Source: Lachnospiraceae bacterium
GTDB taxonomy: Bacteria > Bacillota > Clostridia > Lachnospirales > Lachnospiraceae
DNA: 34,146 nucleotides
NCBI GenBank assembly: GCA_017620155.1
Contig: JAFZQY010000056.1
Location: 1-34,146, forward strand
Direction: 5' to 3'
Numbering within the stretch: the stretch's first letter is position 1; each line of letters opens with the position of its first letter. The notes under the pieces are model-generated. The model did not search any database and was not told the origin of the DNA. It worked only from the letters and a program-made list of their open reading frames with translations. The translations under genes and the position numbers were made by a program. Below, piece after piece: positions 7,483 to 16,282 of this stretch.

Positions 7483-10400
7483 TCATCCCAACAGTTCTTC
7501 CATGCCTTCCCAATCAAGTAATCGCAGTTTCTTTTCAAGTGCATCTCTCTTAGCCGCATCTTCCTTTGGCAGTCTGTACTCTTTCAGCTGGTCAAGGACC
7601 ATCTCCGCCGCATCATAATCCATCTGCGGGATGATCTCCCTAATCGCCGCATAAGCATCCTGGAGTTCATCCTCCGGGATCTCCTCCTTATCCGAATCAT
7701 CTCCGGATGCGCGAAGCGGTGCGAGCTTATCTTTGTAAGCCCGAAGATCGGCCAGAAGCCTCGCGGTGTTGTCGTTAATGAATTCCATGTCATTACGATT
7801 GCCTGCTGCCTCAAGACTCTCTGCCAGTCCTGACAGTTCTGTGGCTCCTATGATCCTCGCCGAACTCTTGAGAGCATGTACCTTGACCGTGTACATTTTG
7901 ATGTCATTATCATGATATGCATTCTCGATAACATCTGCACTGTCTTCAAGTGTATCATAGAACAACTCCAATGAAGAGATATAAGATGTCACCCCACCGG
8001 AACTGTCTATACCGTCAGATACCGAAATTCCTTCAACATCCCGGATCCACTCCATTTCCTCCGGCAGTTCAGCGGGATCGAAACTCATAGCCTCGGGTTT
8101 GCTCATCATATCTTCGGGCAGATGCTTCATGATGGCCTTCTCCACGGCCACGCTGTCGATCGGCTTTGACAGATAACCGTTGAAGCCCTTGGATATATAG
8201 AATTCATCACCGCCCGCAGTTGAATTGGCAGTCAGTGCATACACGGGAAGATCGGGATAATTCTCCCGGATGCGTCCCACGGTCTCCACTCCGTCGAGTC
8301 CCGGCATCAGATGATCCAGCAGGACTACGTTGTACTCATTTTCGGCGATCTTCTGAAGACATTCTTCACCGCTCGATGCTGTGGTGACGTTCATCTGCGT
8401 AGCTTTAAGCAATCCCTTTATGACGTTTAAGTTCATCGGGTTATCATCGACCACGAGGATCTGTGCACCGGGCGCGATGAACTGAGGTACGTAAGGTCCC
8501 TTTGCATGCTCTTTTTCATTCTCGTCAAAAGTGCCTATCACTTCGCCATCGCCGATCTTCTGCTCGAGAGTGAATATGAATTCGCTTCCCTTCCCATATT
8601 CACTCTCACACCAGAGTCTGCCTCCCATAAGTTCGGCAAAACGTCGGGATATGTCAAGTCCGAGTCCGGTTCCCTGGATTGCGGAATTCTTCTCCTCCTC
8701 CAGCCTCTGATATGCAGTAAAGAGTTTCTCCATATCCTCCGGACGGATACCGATGCCGGTATCCTTAACGGAGATCCTGAGTTTACATGACTCATCAGTC
8801 TTTTCTTCAACGTTCATGTTGAGAGTAAGTCCGCCGTGTTCCGTATATTTCACCGCATTGGTCAGGAGATTTAACACGACCTGCTTGATCTTCTGCACGT
8901 CTCCGTAGAGTTTCTTAGGTATCTCACCGTCTATGTTTAAGTCGAACGTCAGGTCCTTTTCCCTGCTCCTGACTCTGATCATCGTTACTATCTCACGCAG
9001 CAGCGCGCTCACGTCATATTCCTTCTCAACGAGATTCATCTTGCCCGACTCGATCTTGGACATGTCTAGCAGGTCGTTGATCAGTGAAAGCAGCGACTCC
9101 GAGGCGGTTCTGATATCGAGAGCATAATTGATGACCGACATGAAATATGGCTTGGGCACATCGGTCGGATCTTCGCGTAAGATCATCTCATCCATACCCA
9201 TGATGGTATTGATGGGCGTCCTGATCTCATGAGACATATTCGCAAGGAATCGGGACTTGGCGGAATTGGCTCTCTCCGCCTCTTCCTTGGCAAGTCTGAT
9301 CTCTTCGTACTGTTTACGGATGATCGTTCCGCTCATGATACGCCATACGATGAGACCGGCCAGACCGGCAACCAGAAGAATGAGTATGGCGCGTACCGCC
9401 ACCAGTTCGAGCAGTCTGGGTTTTTTGACTATGCGGTATACGTCATCCTGATATACCGCTCCGGTGCTGCCGTCCAGTATCTGGATGTGCATATCATAAG
9501 TTCCGTAACTTAAGCCCGTATACTCCAGTGGCTTGAGTTTGCTCAGCTCCTGAGTCATTCCCGAATCTCCGCTGCCCTCCAGGAACACGCGCACCGTGGG
9601 ATTGGACATCGTATAGTCCAGGATCGCGGGCGTTATCTGTATACGTCCCGCATCGGCCGGTATGGTATATGTTCCCTGCGCATCGGGACGCAGTTCCTCA
9701 TCATCGATATATACGGATCTGATGCCGGTCTTTACTCTGGCTGTCTGATCATAGTAATGCTCGATGTTCACTTCGCTGACGCCGCCTCTGCAGGAGATAT
9801 AGAGATTGCCTTCCTCATCCAGCTCACTGAATGAATTGGCCGTGGCAGCCGACGGCAGACCGTTGGCTATCGTATACAGTCTGTAATCGGTCACGTTATC
9901 GTCGAGCATATCCTGTGCCTTGATAGCATATACTCCGTATGACGACAGGATCCACAGATTGTCTCCGGAGTCATAGAACACATCGAAATTGTTATTATAC
10001 GGGAAGGTATTGACGCAGGTTATAGCGCCATCCTTCATATACTCGATGGAGTTGGATGTGATGATCCAGTAAACCCCTCTGACTTCATCCTTCTTGATAC
10101 GCAGGATGACCTCACTGGTAAGCCCCTCCTCAAGTCCGATCTTACGTACGGAGTCATCACCTATCACATATATGCCGTCTCCGTCCGTACCTGCATATAT
10201 ATCACCGTTTTCTCCCTCCTCGATTGTCAGGAAATAAGTGTTTACGATCTCAGCGGATTCTCCGACGCTTCTTACTATCTCTCCGTCCTTAATTACGTTC
10301 AGGCCCCCGTTCGATCCGACCAGGATCGATCCGTCATCGGTCTGAGTCGTACAGCGTATCCTGTTATCGACCATGCCGTCGGCTTCGGTATAATTCGTGA

Positions 10401-11721
10401 TCTCTCCGTCAGGAGTGTATCTCAGCAATCCCAGGTCGCCGGTGAACGTGGATATCCAGAGATTATCTTCATCGTCCCTGCTTATGCAGCGGACCCTTAT
10501 CCCGTCCAGGTATTCGGTCAGTTCGTTCTGGATTATGTTATCGCGGGTATCTACGATGCTCAGTCCGCTGTCGGAACCGATATAGATGAGATCATCCCTT
10601 TTGCATGTGGAATTGACGACGCCTTCGGGCAGTCCGGCCTCCGAAGTCAGGTACCGGAAGTTATTGGACACGACCTTCATTACGCCCTGTCTGGAAGATG
10701 CGAACCACATGTTGCCCTGATAGTCGGATGTGAACATCCATATGGAGTTATTCATCGGGAGATTTCTGACAGCATGAAAATGATTGCTGGCATCGAGGTA
10801 TCCTGCGATCTCCTCAGAGCTCATCCAGATACGGTTGCAGGCATAAGTTATCCATTGAACGTCATCCGCAGGTGATACGGGGATCTCGTTAAGCGAAGAT
10901 GCACTTTTTCCGAAAGGACCGTGATAAACCGTGGAGGACTCGGTGCCGTAATACACATAACCGGGCTCACGGGGATCGGGGAATATCGTGGTTATATCGT
11001 CTATCCCGAGGTCTGCACCGTGATAGAAATCTATCTTACGTCCTTCAAGTATACGGAACACGTCTCCGTTGTCAGTACTGCAATATATCACTCCGGCCGA
11101 ATCTGCGGCCATCCTGACTATGGTTCTCGAATTGAACCTGGGATCGTCCAATACCTCGAGAGTGCCCGCAGCATCCACGGTCACGACCCCGCTGGTGGAT
11201 CCGATATAGATGGTGCCCTCGGCATCCTCCGCAAAAGCCCTGATTGAAGAAGACGGAAGTCCGTCCTTATACGTGTAATGGATACTCTTTTCACCGTCCA
11301 GGCAGACCACTCCGTTATCATTGGTGCCTACCCAGATCCTGCTCCTTGAATCCTCATACAGACAGCGTCCGCTGGTAAGTCCGCCGGTCGAATCCATCCT
11401 CTCGAAAGTAGAGCCGTCATATCTGATGATACCGCTGTAGCCGCCTATCCATATATATCCGTCACGGGTTCCCAATACCCAGTTGGCATCTGATGTGGGA
11501 AGTCCGTTCGTGGCGTCATATATCTGCGCAGTGTAACCCACGCCGGATATCTGTCCCGTCACGGCGTATCCGCCGCCGGAATTCGTCTCATGCTCGTTGG
11601 TTGCCGATACGGCAGAATCCACGGTAGCGGCCCCCGCTCTTCCGGGAATGAAGAGACACAGAAGCAGCATTCCGGTAATGATCAGTGATAAAGTGAGATT
11701 ACGAGATTTGGAATTGCACAT
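7483..11721 (-). CDS. Giant hybrid sensor kinase: propeller, Y_Y_Y, HisKA, HATPase, receiver, HPt (1412 aa)
   Basis: A signal peptide (hydrophobic '[15 protein letters not shown]') precedes an extracellular region (~50-650) of two-component-regulator propeller repeats such as '[16 protein letters not shown]' and '[12 protein letters not shown]', then a Y_Y_Y-type beta domain, one membrane helix (~767-794), a HisKA domain with phospho-acceptor H831 (SHEIRTP), an HATPase domain with '[12 protein letters not shown]' and 'DTGIGI', a receiver with D1136 (LLDHLMPG) and an HPt domain with H1282 (VHALKSS). It should sense an extracellular ligand and pass phosphate through a full relay. The ATG at 11721 is preferred: a TTG seven codons upstream falls inside a hairpin. 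The ribosome site AGGGGG lies in that hairpin (11731-11770). The N-terminal propeller is paralogous to that of the phosphatase at 22985-26176. Confidence 0.93.
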   Translation of the reverse strand: MCNSKSRNLTLSLIITGMLLLCLFIPGRAGAATVDSAVSATNEHETNSGGGYAVTGQISGVGYTAQIYDATNGLPTSDANWVLGTRDGYIWIGGYSGIIRYDGSTFERMDSTGGLTSGRCLYEDSRSRIWVGTNDNGVVCLDGEKSIHYTYKDGLPSSSIRAFAEDAEGTIYIGSTSGVVTVDAAGTLEVLDDPRFNSRTIVRMAADSAGVIYCSTDNGDVFRILEGRKIDFYHGADLGIDDITTIFPDPREPGYVYYGTESSTVYHGPFGKSASSLNEIPVSPADDVQWITYACNRIWMSSEEIAGYLDASNHFHAVRNLPMNNSIWMFTSDYQGNMWFASSRQGVMKVVSNNFRYLTSEAGLPEGVVNSTCKRDDLIYIGSDSGLSIVDTRDNIIQNELTEYLDGIRVRCISRDDEDNLWISTFTGDLGLLRYTPDGEITNYTEADGMVDNRIRCTTQTDDGSILVGSNGGLNVIKDGEIVRSVGESAEIVNTYFLTIEEGENGDIYAGTDGDGIYVIGDDSVRKIGLEEGLTSEVILRIKKDEVRGVYWIITSNSIEYMKDGAITCVNTFPYNNNFDVFYDSGDNLWILSSYGVYAIKAQDMLDDNVTDYRLYTIANGLPSAATANSFSELDEEGNLYISCRGGVSEVNIEHYYDQTARVKTGIRSVYIDDEELRPDAQGTYTIPADAGRIQITPAILDYTMSNPTVRVFLEGSGDSGMTQELSKLKPLEYTGLSYGTYDMHIQILDGSTGAVYQDDVYRIVKKPRLLELVAVRAILILLVAGLAGLIVWRIMSGTIIRKQYEEIRLAKEEAERANSAKSRFLANMSHEIRTPINTIMGMDEMILREDPTDVPKPYFMSVINYALDIRTASESLLSLINDLLDMSKIESGKMNLVEKEYDVSALLREIVTMIRVRSREKDLTFDLNIDGEIPKKLYGDVQKIKQVVLNLLTNAVKYTEHGGLTLNMNVEEKTDESCKLRISVKDTGIGIRPEDMEKLFTAYQRLEEEKNSAIQGTGLGLDISRRFAELMGGRLWCESEYGKGSEFIFTLEQKIGDGEVIGTFDENEKEHAKGPYVPQFIAPGAQILVVDDNPMNLNVIKGLLKATQMNVTTASSGEECLQKIAENEYNVVLLDHLMPGLDGVETVGRIRENYPDLPVYALTANSTAGGDEFYISKGFNGYLSKPIDSVAVEKAIMKHLPEDMMSKPEAMSFDPAELPEEMEWIRDVEGISVSDGIDSSGGVTSYISSLELFYDTLEDSADVIENAYHDNDIKMYTVKVHALKSSARIIGATELSGLAESLEAAGNRNDMEFINDNTARLLADLRAYKDKLAPLRASGDDSDKEEIPEDELQDAYAAIREIIPQMDYDAAEMVLDQLKEYRLPKEDAAKRDALEKKLRLLDWEGMEELLG

Positions 11722-11730
11722 AAGAAAAGT

Positions 11731-11770
11731 ATCCCCCTGCAAACCATTTTACACTATTTGCAGGGGGGAT
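11731..11770 (-). promoter_or_regulatory. Hairpin covering the kinase ribosome site
   Basis: A near-perfect inverted repeat between the SARP-like regulator and the hybrid kinase: arms 11731-11743 and 11757-11770 (AT, five or six G/C pairs, TGCAAA), 13-nt loop, one bulged base. On the minus strand the downstream arm ends in CAGGGGGAT, which includes the only plausible ribosome site of the kinase, 11 nt before its ATG. Only a weak run of T (CTTTTC) follows, so it is a poor intrinsic terminator. It may lower kinase translation, act as an attenuator or stabilise mRNA ends. Confidence 0.6.
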
Positions 11771-11783
11771 AGCATCAAAAAGA

Positions 11784-12590
11784 TCAGTCCATATATTCAT
11801 TCCATCTCCGGCTGATGTCGGCCTCACCGAGCATCGCCCACGAATACTGGGTCATATACTCGCCGCGGTACGTACTCACCGCGTCGGTATCTCCGGATAG
11901 GAACCTGTACAGATCGCAGTCGAGCATCTCGGGACGGATGCGCATGGTAGATCGTTTGAGTTCAAATATATCCGCTATGCCGTATTCCTTAAGTGTCGAC
12001 CTCAGGCTCCTAATGATGACATCCAGCTGCTTTTGCATGGAATAATCATATACGCCGTCTTCCCAGAGCACGGCGAATGCATCGGCACGTTTGATGCTCG
12101 AACCGTTACGGTCTATGAGATAGGCCAGAAGTTCCTTGGATTTGGAACGGCCGAAGGACACGGTCTCACCGTCGACCAGGATGTCGAATGTCCCGAATGT
12201 CCTGACCGTGATATGGGACGTAGGAAGCGATCTTCGTCCGGAAAAAGCATAGGCGATCTCTTCTTCAAGCTTCTCCTTGCTCACGGGTTTCATAAGATAT
12301 CCCGAGGCGTGAAGAGAGAAAGCTTCGAGAGCATATTCCGAATACGCCGTAAGAAAGATCACCGCGCAGTCGGGAAGGATCTCCTTGATCCTGGCCGCAA
12401 GAGTAAGGCCGTTCATGTCCGGCATGTCTATATCAAGAAGAGCGACATCTACGGGGTGCTCTTTCAGATATTCCAGAGCCTCCGTTCCGCTCGTGAATCC
12501 CACCACGTCATCTACGGGCTTAAGTTCCCTGCACTGGGATACGGTATGTTCCACGATGAGCGCCGCATCGTCCACACATACTACTTTCAT
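11784..12590 (-). CDS. Response regulator with SARP/OmpR-type winged-helix output (268 aa)
   Basis: The N-terminal receiver has D7-D8, phospho-acceptor D53 (LLDIDMPDMNG), T81 and K101. From about residue 126 ('ITVRTFGTFDILVDG') the protein matches the winged-helix of SARP-like activators: 'GRSKSKELLAYLIDRNG', 'AFAVLWED', then the recognition region 'QLDVIIRSLRSTLKEYGI'. The C-terminus is shorter than in full SARPs with a BTAD domain. SARP and OmpR-type winged helices bind direct repeats with 11-bp spacing upstream of -10 boxes, which is what the three repeat boxes of this window show, so it is the best candidate for their activator (inference). It overlaps the upstream kinase gene by ATGA, implying a coupled pair. 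A C-terminal fragment of a paralogue lies at 20445-20648. Confidence 0.9.
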   Translation of the reverse strand: MKVVCVDDAALIVEHTVSQCRELKPVDDVVGFTSGTEALEYLKEHPVDVALLDIDMPDMNGLTLAARIKEILPDCAVIFLTAYSEYALEAFSLHASGYLMKPVSKEKLEEEIAYAFSGRRSLPTSHITVRTFGTFDILVDGETVSFGRSKSKELLAYLIDRNGSSIKRADAFAVLWEDGVYDYSMQKQLDVIIRSLRSTLKEYGIADIFELKRSTMRIRPEMLDCDLYRFLSGDTDAVSTYRGEYMTQYSWAMLGEADISRRWNEYMD

Positions 12591-13870
12591 GCAGTCTCCT
12601 TCCTGACAGGTATCCTGATCGTGACCGTCGTACCCTTTCCTATCTCACTTTCCACATCCAGAGTACCGCCGCACATTTTCTCGACGCGCTCCCTCACGTT
12701 TTTGATACCTATGTGGCTTCTTCCGGGTTCAAACTCCTTATCGGTGTCAAAGCCCTTGCCGTTATCCTCGATCACGATCTCATGGAAATCTCCGTCCTTG
12801 CGGGTCGTGATGCAGACCAATCCGTCCTTCTTTCCTCTTACCCCATGTCTGATCGAGTTCTCGACCAGAGGCTGGATGGTAAGCGCAGGAAGCAGGAACC
12901 TGTTGTCGTCCGTATGGTACTCTACCCTGATATTGGGAAACATCAGAAGTTCTATCTCGGTATATATCCTGGTATGTTCGATCTCCTTCCTGAAGGGGAT
13001 CAGATCGGACTGGCTGAGGGACGCCAGATTCTGCCTTAAGTAATCGCCGAACTTCTCAACGGTCCTTGCTGCAGTCTCGGGATCCTTGCTGCACAAAGCC
13101 TGGATCGTTGAAAGCGTGTTATAGAGAAAATGCGGCTGTATCTGGGATATCATGATCTGTATCCTCTGCTCTGCGAGAAGGGATCTCTCATGCTCCCTGA
13201 CAAGCCGGATATGTATCCAGAGATAATAGAACAGACTGCAGGCAACTATGGCGGCGGCCAGATATGTTATGGGGGGATTTACATCCTCGGTCATATCGCC
13301 GATCGAAGCCGCAAGTATTACCAGAACGATAAATACGGGTATGACGATGTCAAACCTGCGCACCCGCATGAACTGGCTGAACGATCTGTACAGAAGATCC
13401 AGGATCAGCACGAAACTTATCACAAAACATGCATATCCGAGAGGTCCTCTGGAAAAAGAGCCGTCTTCACCTATCCTGAATGCAAGTCCGGCGCCGAACA
13501 GAGATGAAGCGTATATGAGGAAATTGAGAGCGACTACGCTCCAGAATATCCACAGTCTGCGGGATGATCCCGTAAGTGCGATAAAAAGGACCAGGATAGC
13601 CGGTCTTACGCTGTATCCGTATACATCAACAAGCGTCCGGACAAAAACACTCCTGCTGCCCGGATCGACCGTACCCCGGTCTATCATGTAATCCAGCTGA
13701 CACTGGACAACAAGGCTGAGTGCGAGAAGGCATACTATGAGCATTATGACCTTCTCCCTCCTGCCCATATAAGGATCTTCGACTATCGCAAAAGAAGTCC
13801 CGGCAAGCAGGAGGACCAGAAGCATGTTTATGCATATGATCGCATGAAGGCTGGTGGTCCACTCACTCAT
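12587..13870 (-). CDS. LytS-type membrane sensor histidine kinase (427 aa)
   Basis: About six or seven membrane helices fill residues 10-230 with no large extracellular domain. The His_kinase domain follows with phospho-acceptor H247 in 'QIQPHFLYN', and an HATPase domain with 'QPLVENSIRHG', 'DNGKGFD' and 'HIGIKNVRERV'. This is the LytS/YehU class, which usually pairs with a response regulator encoded next door; here the regulator overlaps by 4 bp (ATGA). The start is the ATG at 13870, 12 nt after the nucleotidase stop. Its ribosome site (AAAGAA) is weak, suggesting coupling to the upstream gene. Its input is probably a membrane or small-molecule signal. With the SARP-like regulator and the hybrid kinase it forms a signalling cluster. 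Confidence 0.92.
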   Translation of the reverse strand: MSEWTTSLHAIICINMLLVLLLAGTSFAIVEDPYMGRREKVIMLIVCLLALSLVVQCQLDYMIDRGTVDPGSRSVFVRTLVDVYGYSVRPAILVLFIALTGSSRRLWIFWSVVALNFLIYASSLFGAGLAFRIGEDGSFSRGPLGYACFVISFVLILDLLYRSFSQFMRVRRFDIVIPVFIVLVILAASIGDMTEDVNPPITYLAAAIVACSLFYYLWIHIRLVREHERSLLAEQRIQIMISQIQPHFLYNTLSTIQALCSKDPETAARTVEKFGDYLRQNLASLSQSDLIPFRKEIEHTRIYTEIELLMFPNIRVEYHTDDNRFLLPALTIQPLVENSIRHGVRGKKDGLVCITTRKDGDFHEIVIEDNGKGFDTDKEFEPGRSHIGIKNVRERVEKMCGGTLDVESEIGKGTTVTIRIPVRKETA

Positions 13871-13882
13871 TTTCTTTATTCT

Positions 13883-15697
13883 TTATTCTTTGATGATTAT
13901 CCTGTCCTGTCCGTAAGGATCGGCGTATTCGGATCCGCCACCGTTTGTAAGAGTTTTGGTCATATAGTTGATCAGAGCCTCGTTATCCATGCAGACTTCG
14001 GGATAGAGGACGTTACATCCGTCAAAACAGGTGAATCCGTCTCCGTTATCCAGGAGAGTGAATGACTGACTGCCCACGGTATAGGTGGCTTTAGGATCTA
14101 TCGGCTCTCCGTTTACGAGTACGTTGCTGACTCTTCTTTTGCCCGATATCCCGGTCATGTTGCCTTCGGGATCTGCAGTGCAGGGATTATCGACTGAGGC
14201 GTCGATCTCATAGGTGAGACCTGATACCTGCAGGAATCCGCCGTTTTCTTCGGGAACACCTCTGGAGCCCCACTCGAGTGCATCCAGGATCTGCTGCCCG
14301 GTAGCCTCGATCACACATACATTATTGCCGAAGGGGAATACTGCGATGATATCTCCGTATGTGACCTTGCCCTTACCGATGCCGGCTCTGATGCCGCCGC
14401 CGTTGATGAATCCGATATCCGCTCCGGTGGCATCCCTGAATGCATCGGCGCACAGATCGCCCAGATTGGTCTCTGCCATTCTGACCACGCGGATCAGATT
14501 GCCGCTTGAATCCCTGACTTCAGGATCTTTGTCCATCAGATCAAATGATATCTCGCAGACCTCCTGATTCAGGATCTCGTCAAGAGCAGCCAGCTCAGTC
14601 TGAACCGCATCATTAACAGGATTATCTATTCCGAGGAGCGTAGGTGCATCCGTCTCATTCGGCCAGCTCCATATATTCGTTTCCAGTATACCCTCAGATG
14701 TGATATGGCTGTATCCGATGCATTGCATCTTGGTTCCCACGGCACATCTGTATACGTCCTCACCGTCCTTGTTCTTCATGACGATCTGCTCGGTATCATG
14801 GCTGTGTCCGTCAAGGAATGCATCGATCCCGTTCGTATGTGAAATGACGTCCGCATAAGTATAGGGTTTCGCAGTCTCTTCAAGGCCCATATGACCCATT
14901 ATGTATACATAATCGGCACCGTCAGCTCTGGCAGCATCAACGGCATTCTGAACTGCCTCGTATACTCCGCTTCCATCCTCAGTCTGGCAGAACCCGTAGA
15001 TGGTCTTGCCGTTTTCATCCTGGAAGTGGACGGGGTTGGATGATGTGAGGGATTCGGGAGTAGTCACCCCGACAAATCCTATCTTAATATCACCGGTATC
15101 AATGACCGTATAAGGGTCGAGTACAAGCTCGCCCTCTCTGTTGAAGTTGCAGCTTATATATTTGTAGTTTGCTTCATCGACAAGCTTAAGGAACTGGTCG
15201 GCTCCATAATCAAACTCATGATTTCCGGGAATGGCCACATCATAGCCTACGGCATTCATGAGTCTTACGTTGGCTTCGCCCTGAGTCAGTGTACCCATGG
15301 CCTCACCCTGTATGGAATCACCGTCATCCACCAGGATCGTGGTGTAGCCCTGCTTCTCCAGGCTCTCCCTGACCTGAACCAGCCCGGCATATCCGAAACC
15401 CTGGTTCACACCGCAGTGCACGTCGCTGGTGACCAGGATATAGACTTCGCCGTTCTTCTCAACGGGTGTTTTGGCCTCATCTTCAGTACTGTCCTGACCA
15501 TCCGTTTCGGAAACGGTTTCCGCAGTCTCTCCGGCATCTTCATCCGTACTCTGTACCTGTTCGTTACTGCCGGCCTCATCCGACACGGTCTCTGTCTGTA
15601 TGTCCTGTGCAGGTGCAGCCGGTTCGGTGTTTCCGCATGCACACAACATGCCGGTCATAGTCACCGACAAAAGCAGTCCTATCAGTTTCTTTTTCAT
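13883..15697 (-). CDS. Lipoprotein 5'-nucleotidase / UshA-like metallophosphatase (604 aa)
   Basis: The ATG at 15697 (MKKKLIGLLL) has an AAAAGGGAGAA ribosome site and starts a lipoprotein signal ending in the lipobox LCAC, so the protein should be anchored outside the membrane. An acidic Thr/Glu/Asp linker (~25-80) follows. The calcineurin-like domain has DVH, GDS, GNHEFD and GHSH metal motifs; the C-terminal 5'-nucleotidase domain has 'ETNLGDLCADAFRD', 'INGGGIRAGI' and 'FPFGNN'. The family hydrolyses extracellular nucleotides, UDP-sugars or cyclic nucleotides. The frame stays open 66 codons further upstream without a second ribosome site, and I do not include that part. It is encoded directly before the LytS kinase, so it could process a signal nucleotide sensed by that system. 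That link is inference. Confidence 0.92.
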   Translation of the reverse strand: MKKKLIGLLLSVTMTGMLCACGNTEPAAPAQDIQTETVSDEAGSNEQVQSTDEDAGETAETVSETDGQDSTEDEAKTPVEKNGEVYILVTSDVHCGVNQGFGYAGLVQVRESLEKQGYTTILVDDGDSIQGEAMGTLTQGEANVRLMNAVGYDVAIPGNHEFDYGADQFLKLVDEANYKYISCNFNREGELVLDPYTVIDTGDIKIGFVGVTTPESLTSSNPVHFQDENGKTIYGFCQTEDGSGVYEAVQNAVDAARADGADYVYIMGHMGLEETAKPYTYADVISHTNGIDAFLDGHSHDTEQIVMKNKDGEDVYRCAVGTKMQCIGYSHITSEGILETNIWSWPNETDAPTLLGIDNPVNDAVQTELAALDEILNQEVCEISFDLMDKDPEVRDSSGNLIRVVRMAETNLGDLCADAFRDATGADIGFINGGGIRAGIGKGKVTYGDIIAVFPFGNNVCVIEATGQQILDALEWGSRGVPEENGGFLQVSGLTYEIDASVDNPCTADPEGNMTGISGKRRVSNVLVNGEPIDPKATYTVGSQSFTLLDNGDGFTCFDGCNVLYPEVCMDNEALINYMTKTLTNGGGSEYADPYGQDRIIIKE

Positions 15698-15895
15698 AAT
15701 ATTCTCCCTTTTAGCCGATGTTTCATTCATGGCCGTGATATATCCGACGGCGTCACAGTGTAGTTTATCACATATCTCACCTATGTTTCTAACAATATCC
15801 TGCTCAATATGTCCTCTTGATTCATCTGGCACGATCACATCAAGGATCATCTCATCAGTTAAATCACATCTTCGAAGCGTTTCATATGACGACAA
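15698..15895 (-). other. Open-frame extension upstream of the nucleotidase, possible gene remnant
   Basis: Sixty-six codons in frame with the nucleotidase but upstream of its signal peptide. They read like real protein ('LTDEMILDVIVPDESRGHIE', 'RNIGEICDKLHCDAVGYI'). The only starts are a TTG near 15895 and an internal ATG, neither with a good ribosome site, and the 5' end overlaps the 3' end of the 125-aa membrane gene in another frame. It may be the tail of a former longer gene whose N-terminal part is now the 125-aa frame. Function unknown. Confidence 0.3.
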
Positions 15896-16259
15896 GCATC
15901 AGTTCAGGAATGCATAACGCAAGAATCGTCCTGTTTACCTTTTCCTTCTCCCATTCCATCCTGTACATCTGATACAGGCAAAAGAGGATGGAAAATGCAT
16001 CGATCGCCAGAAAGATCATCAAAAAGGTGATCAGGCACAAAACCGATTCGATCGGTATGCCAAAGCCGATAATGATATACAGGATACTGTTAAAGACTGC
16101 AGCGATGATATCCGTTACCAGAAGCGCAAAAAACATTTTATCCGCAGGCTTTCCCCGCCTGCGGTAAAGTGTTGTGCAGATCATCATCCCTACCAGTATA
16201 AACAGCGCAGCTCCATCCATTATGAAACTGGCAGCTCCAAAATACGATAGATCAAACAT
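15882..16259 (-). CDS. Short multi-pass membrane protein, possibly a truncated sensor (125 aa)
   Basis: Three to four hydrophobic helices ('ALFILVGMMICTTLY', 'FALLVTDIIAAVFNSILYII', 'CLITFLMIFLAIDAFSILFC') separated by short charged loops ('YRRRGKPADKM', 'YRMEWEKEKVN'). The protein then stops in the middle of another hydrophobic run ('RTILALCIPELMLVVI'). That abrupt end, and the topology, resemble the first half of the membrane region of a sensor kinase or GGDEF protein. The ATG at 16259 has an AAGGAT site, 24 nt after the stop of the 1083-aa gene. It may be a small functional membrane partner of that giant, or a decayed sensor whose downstream part survives at 15698-15895. I cannot decide between these. 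Confidence 0.55.
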   Translation of the reverse strand: MFDLSYFGAASFIMDGAALFILVGMMICTTLYRRRGKPADKMFFALLVTDIIAAVFNSILYIIIGFGIPIESVLCLITFLMIFLAIDAFSILFCLYQMYRMEWEKEKVNRTILALCIPELMLVVI

Positions 16260-16282
16260 AGAATTTCATCCTTTATGCATTA

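Noticed and set aside
11722-11742. TTG start of the hybrid kinase at 11742
   Set aside because: It falls inside the hairpin; the ATG at 11721 leads directly to a normal signal peptide.
12033-13043. 336-aa open frame on the plus strand
   Set aside because: It lies wholly opposite two well-supported genes (SARP-like regulator and LytS kinase), has no ribosome site and no recognisable domain; it is a shadow frame.
15218-15763. 181-aa open frame on the plus strand
   Set aside because: Antisense to the nucleotidase with its lipobox and metal motifs; no ribosome site.
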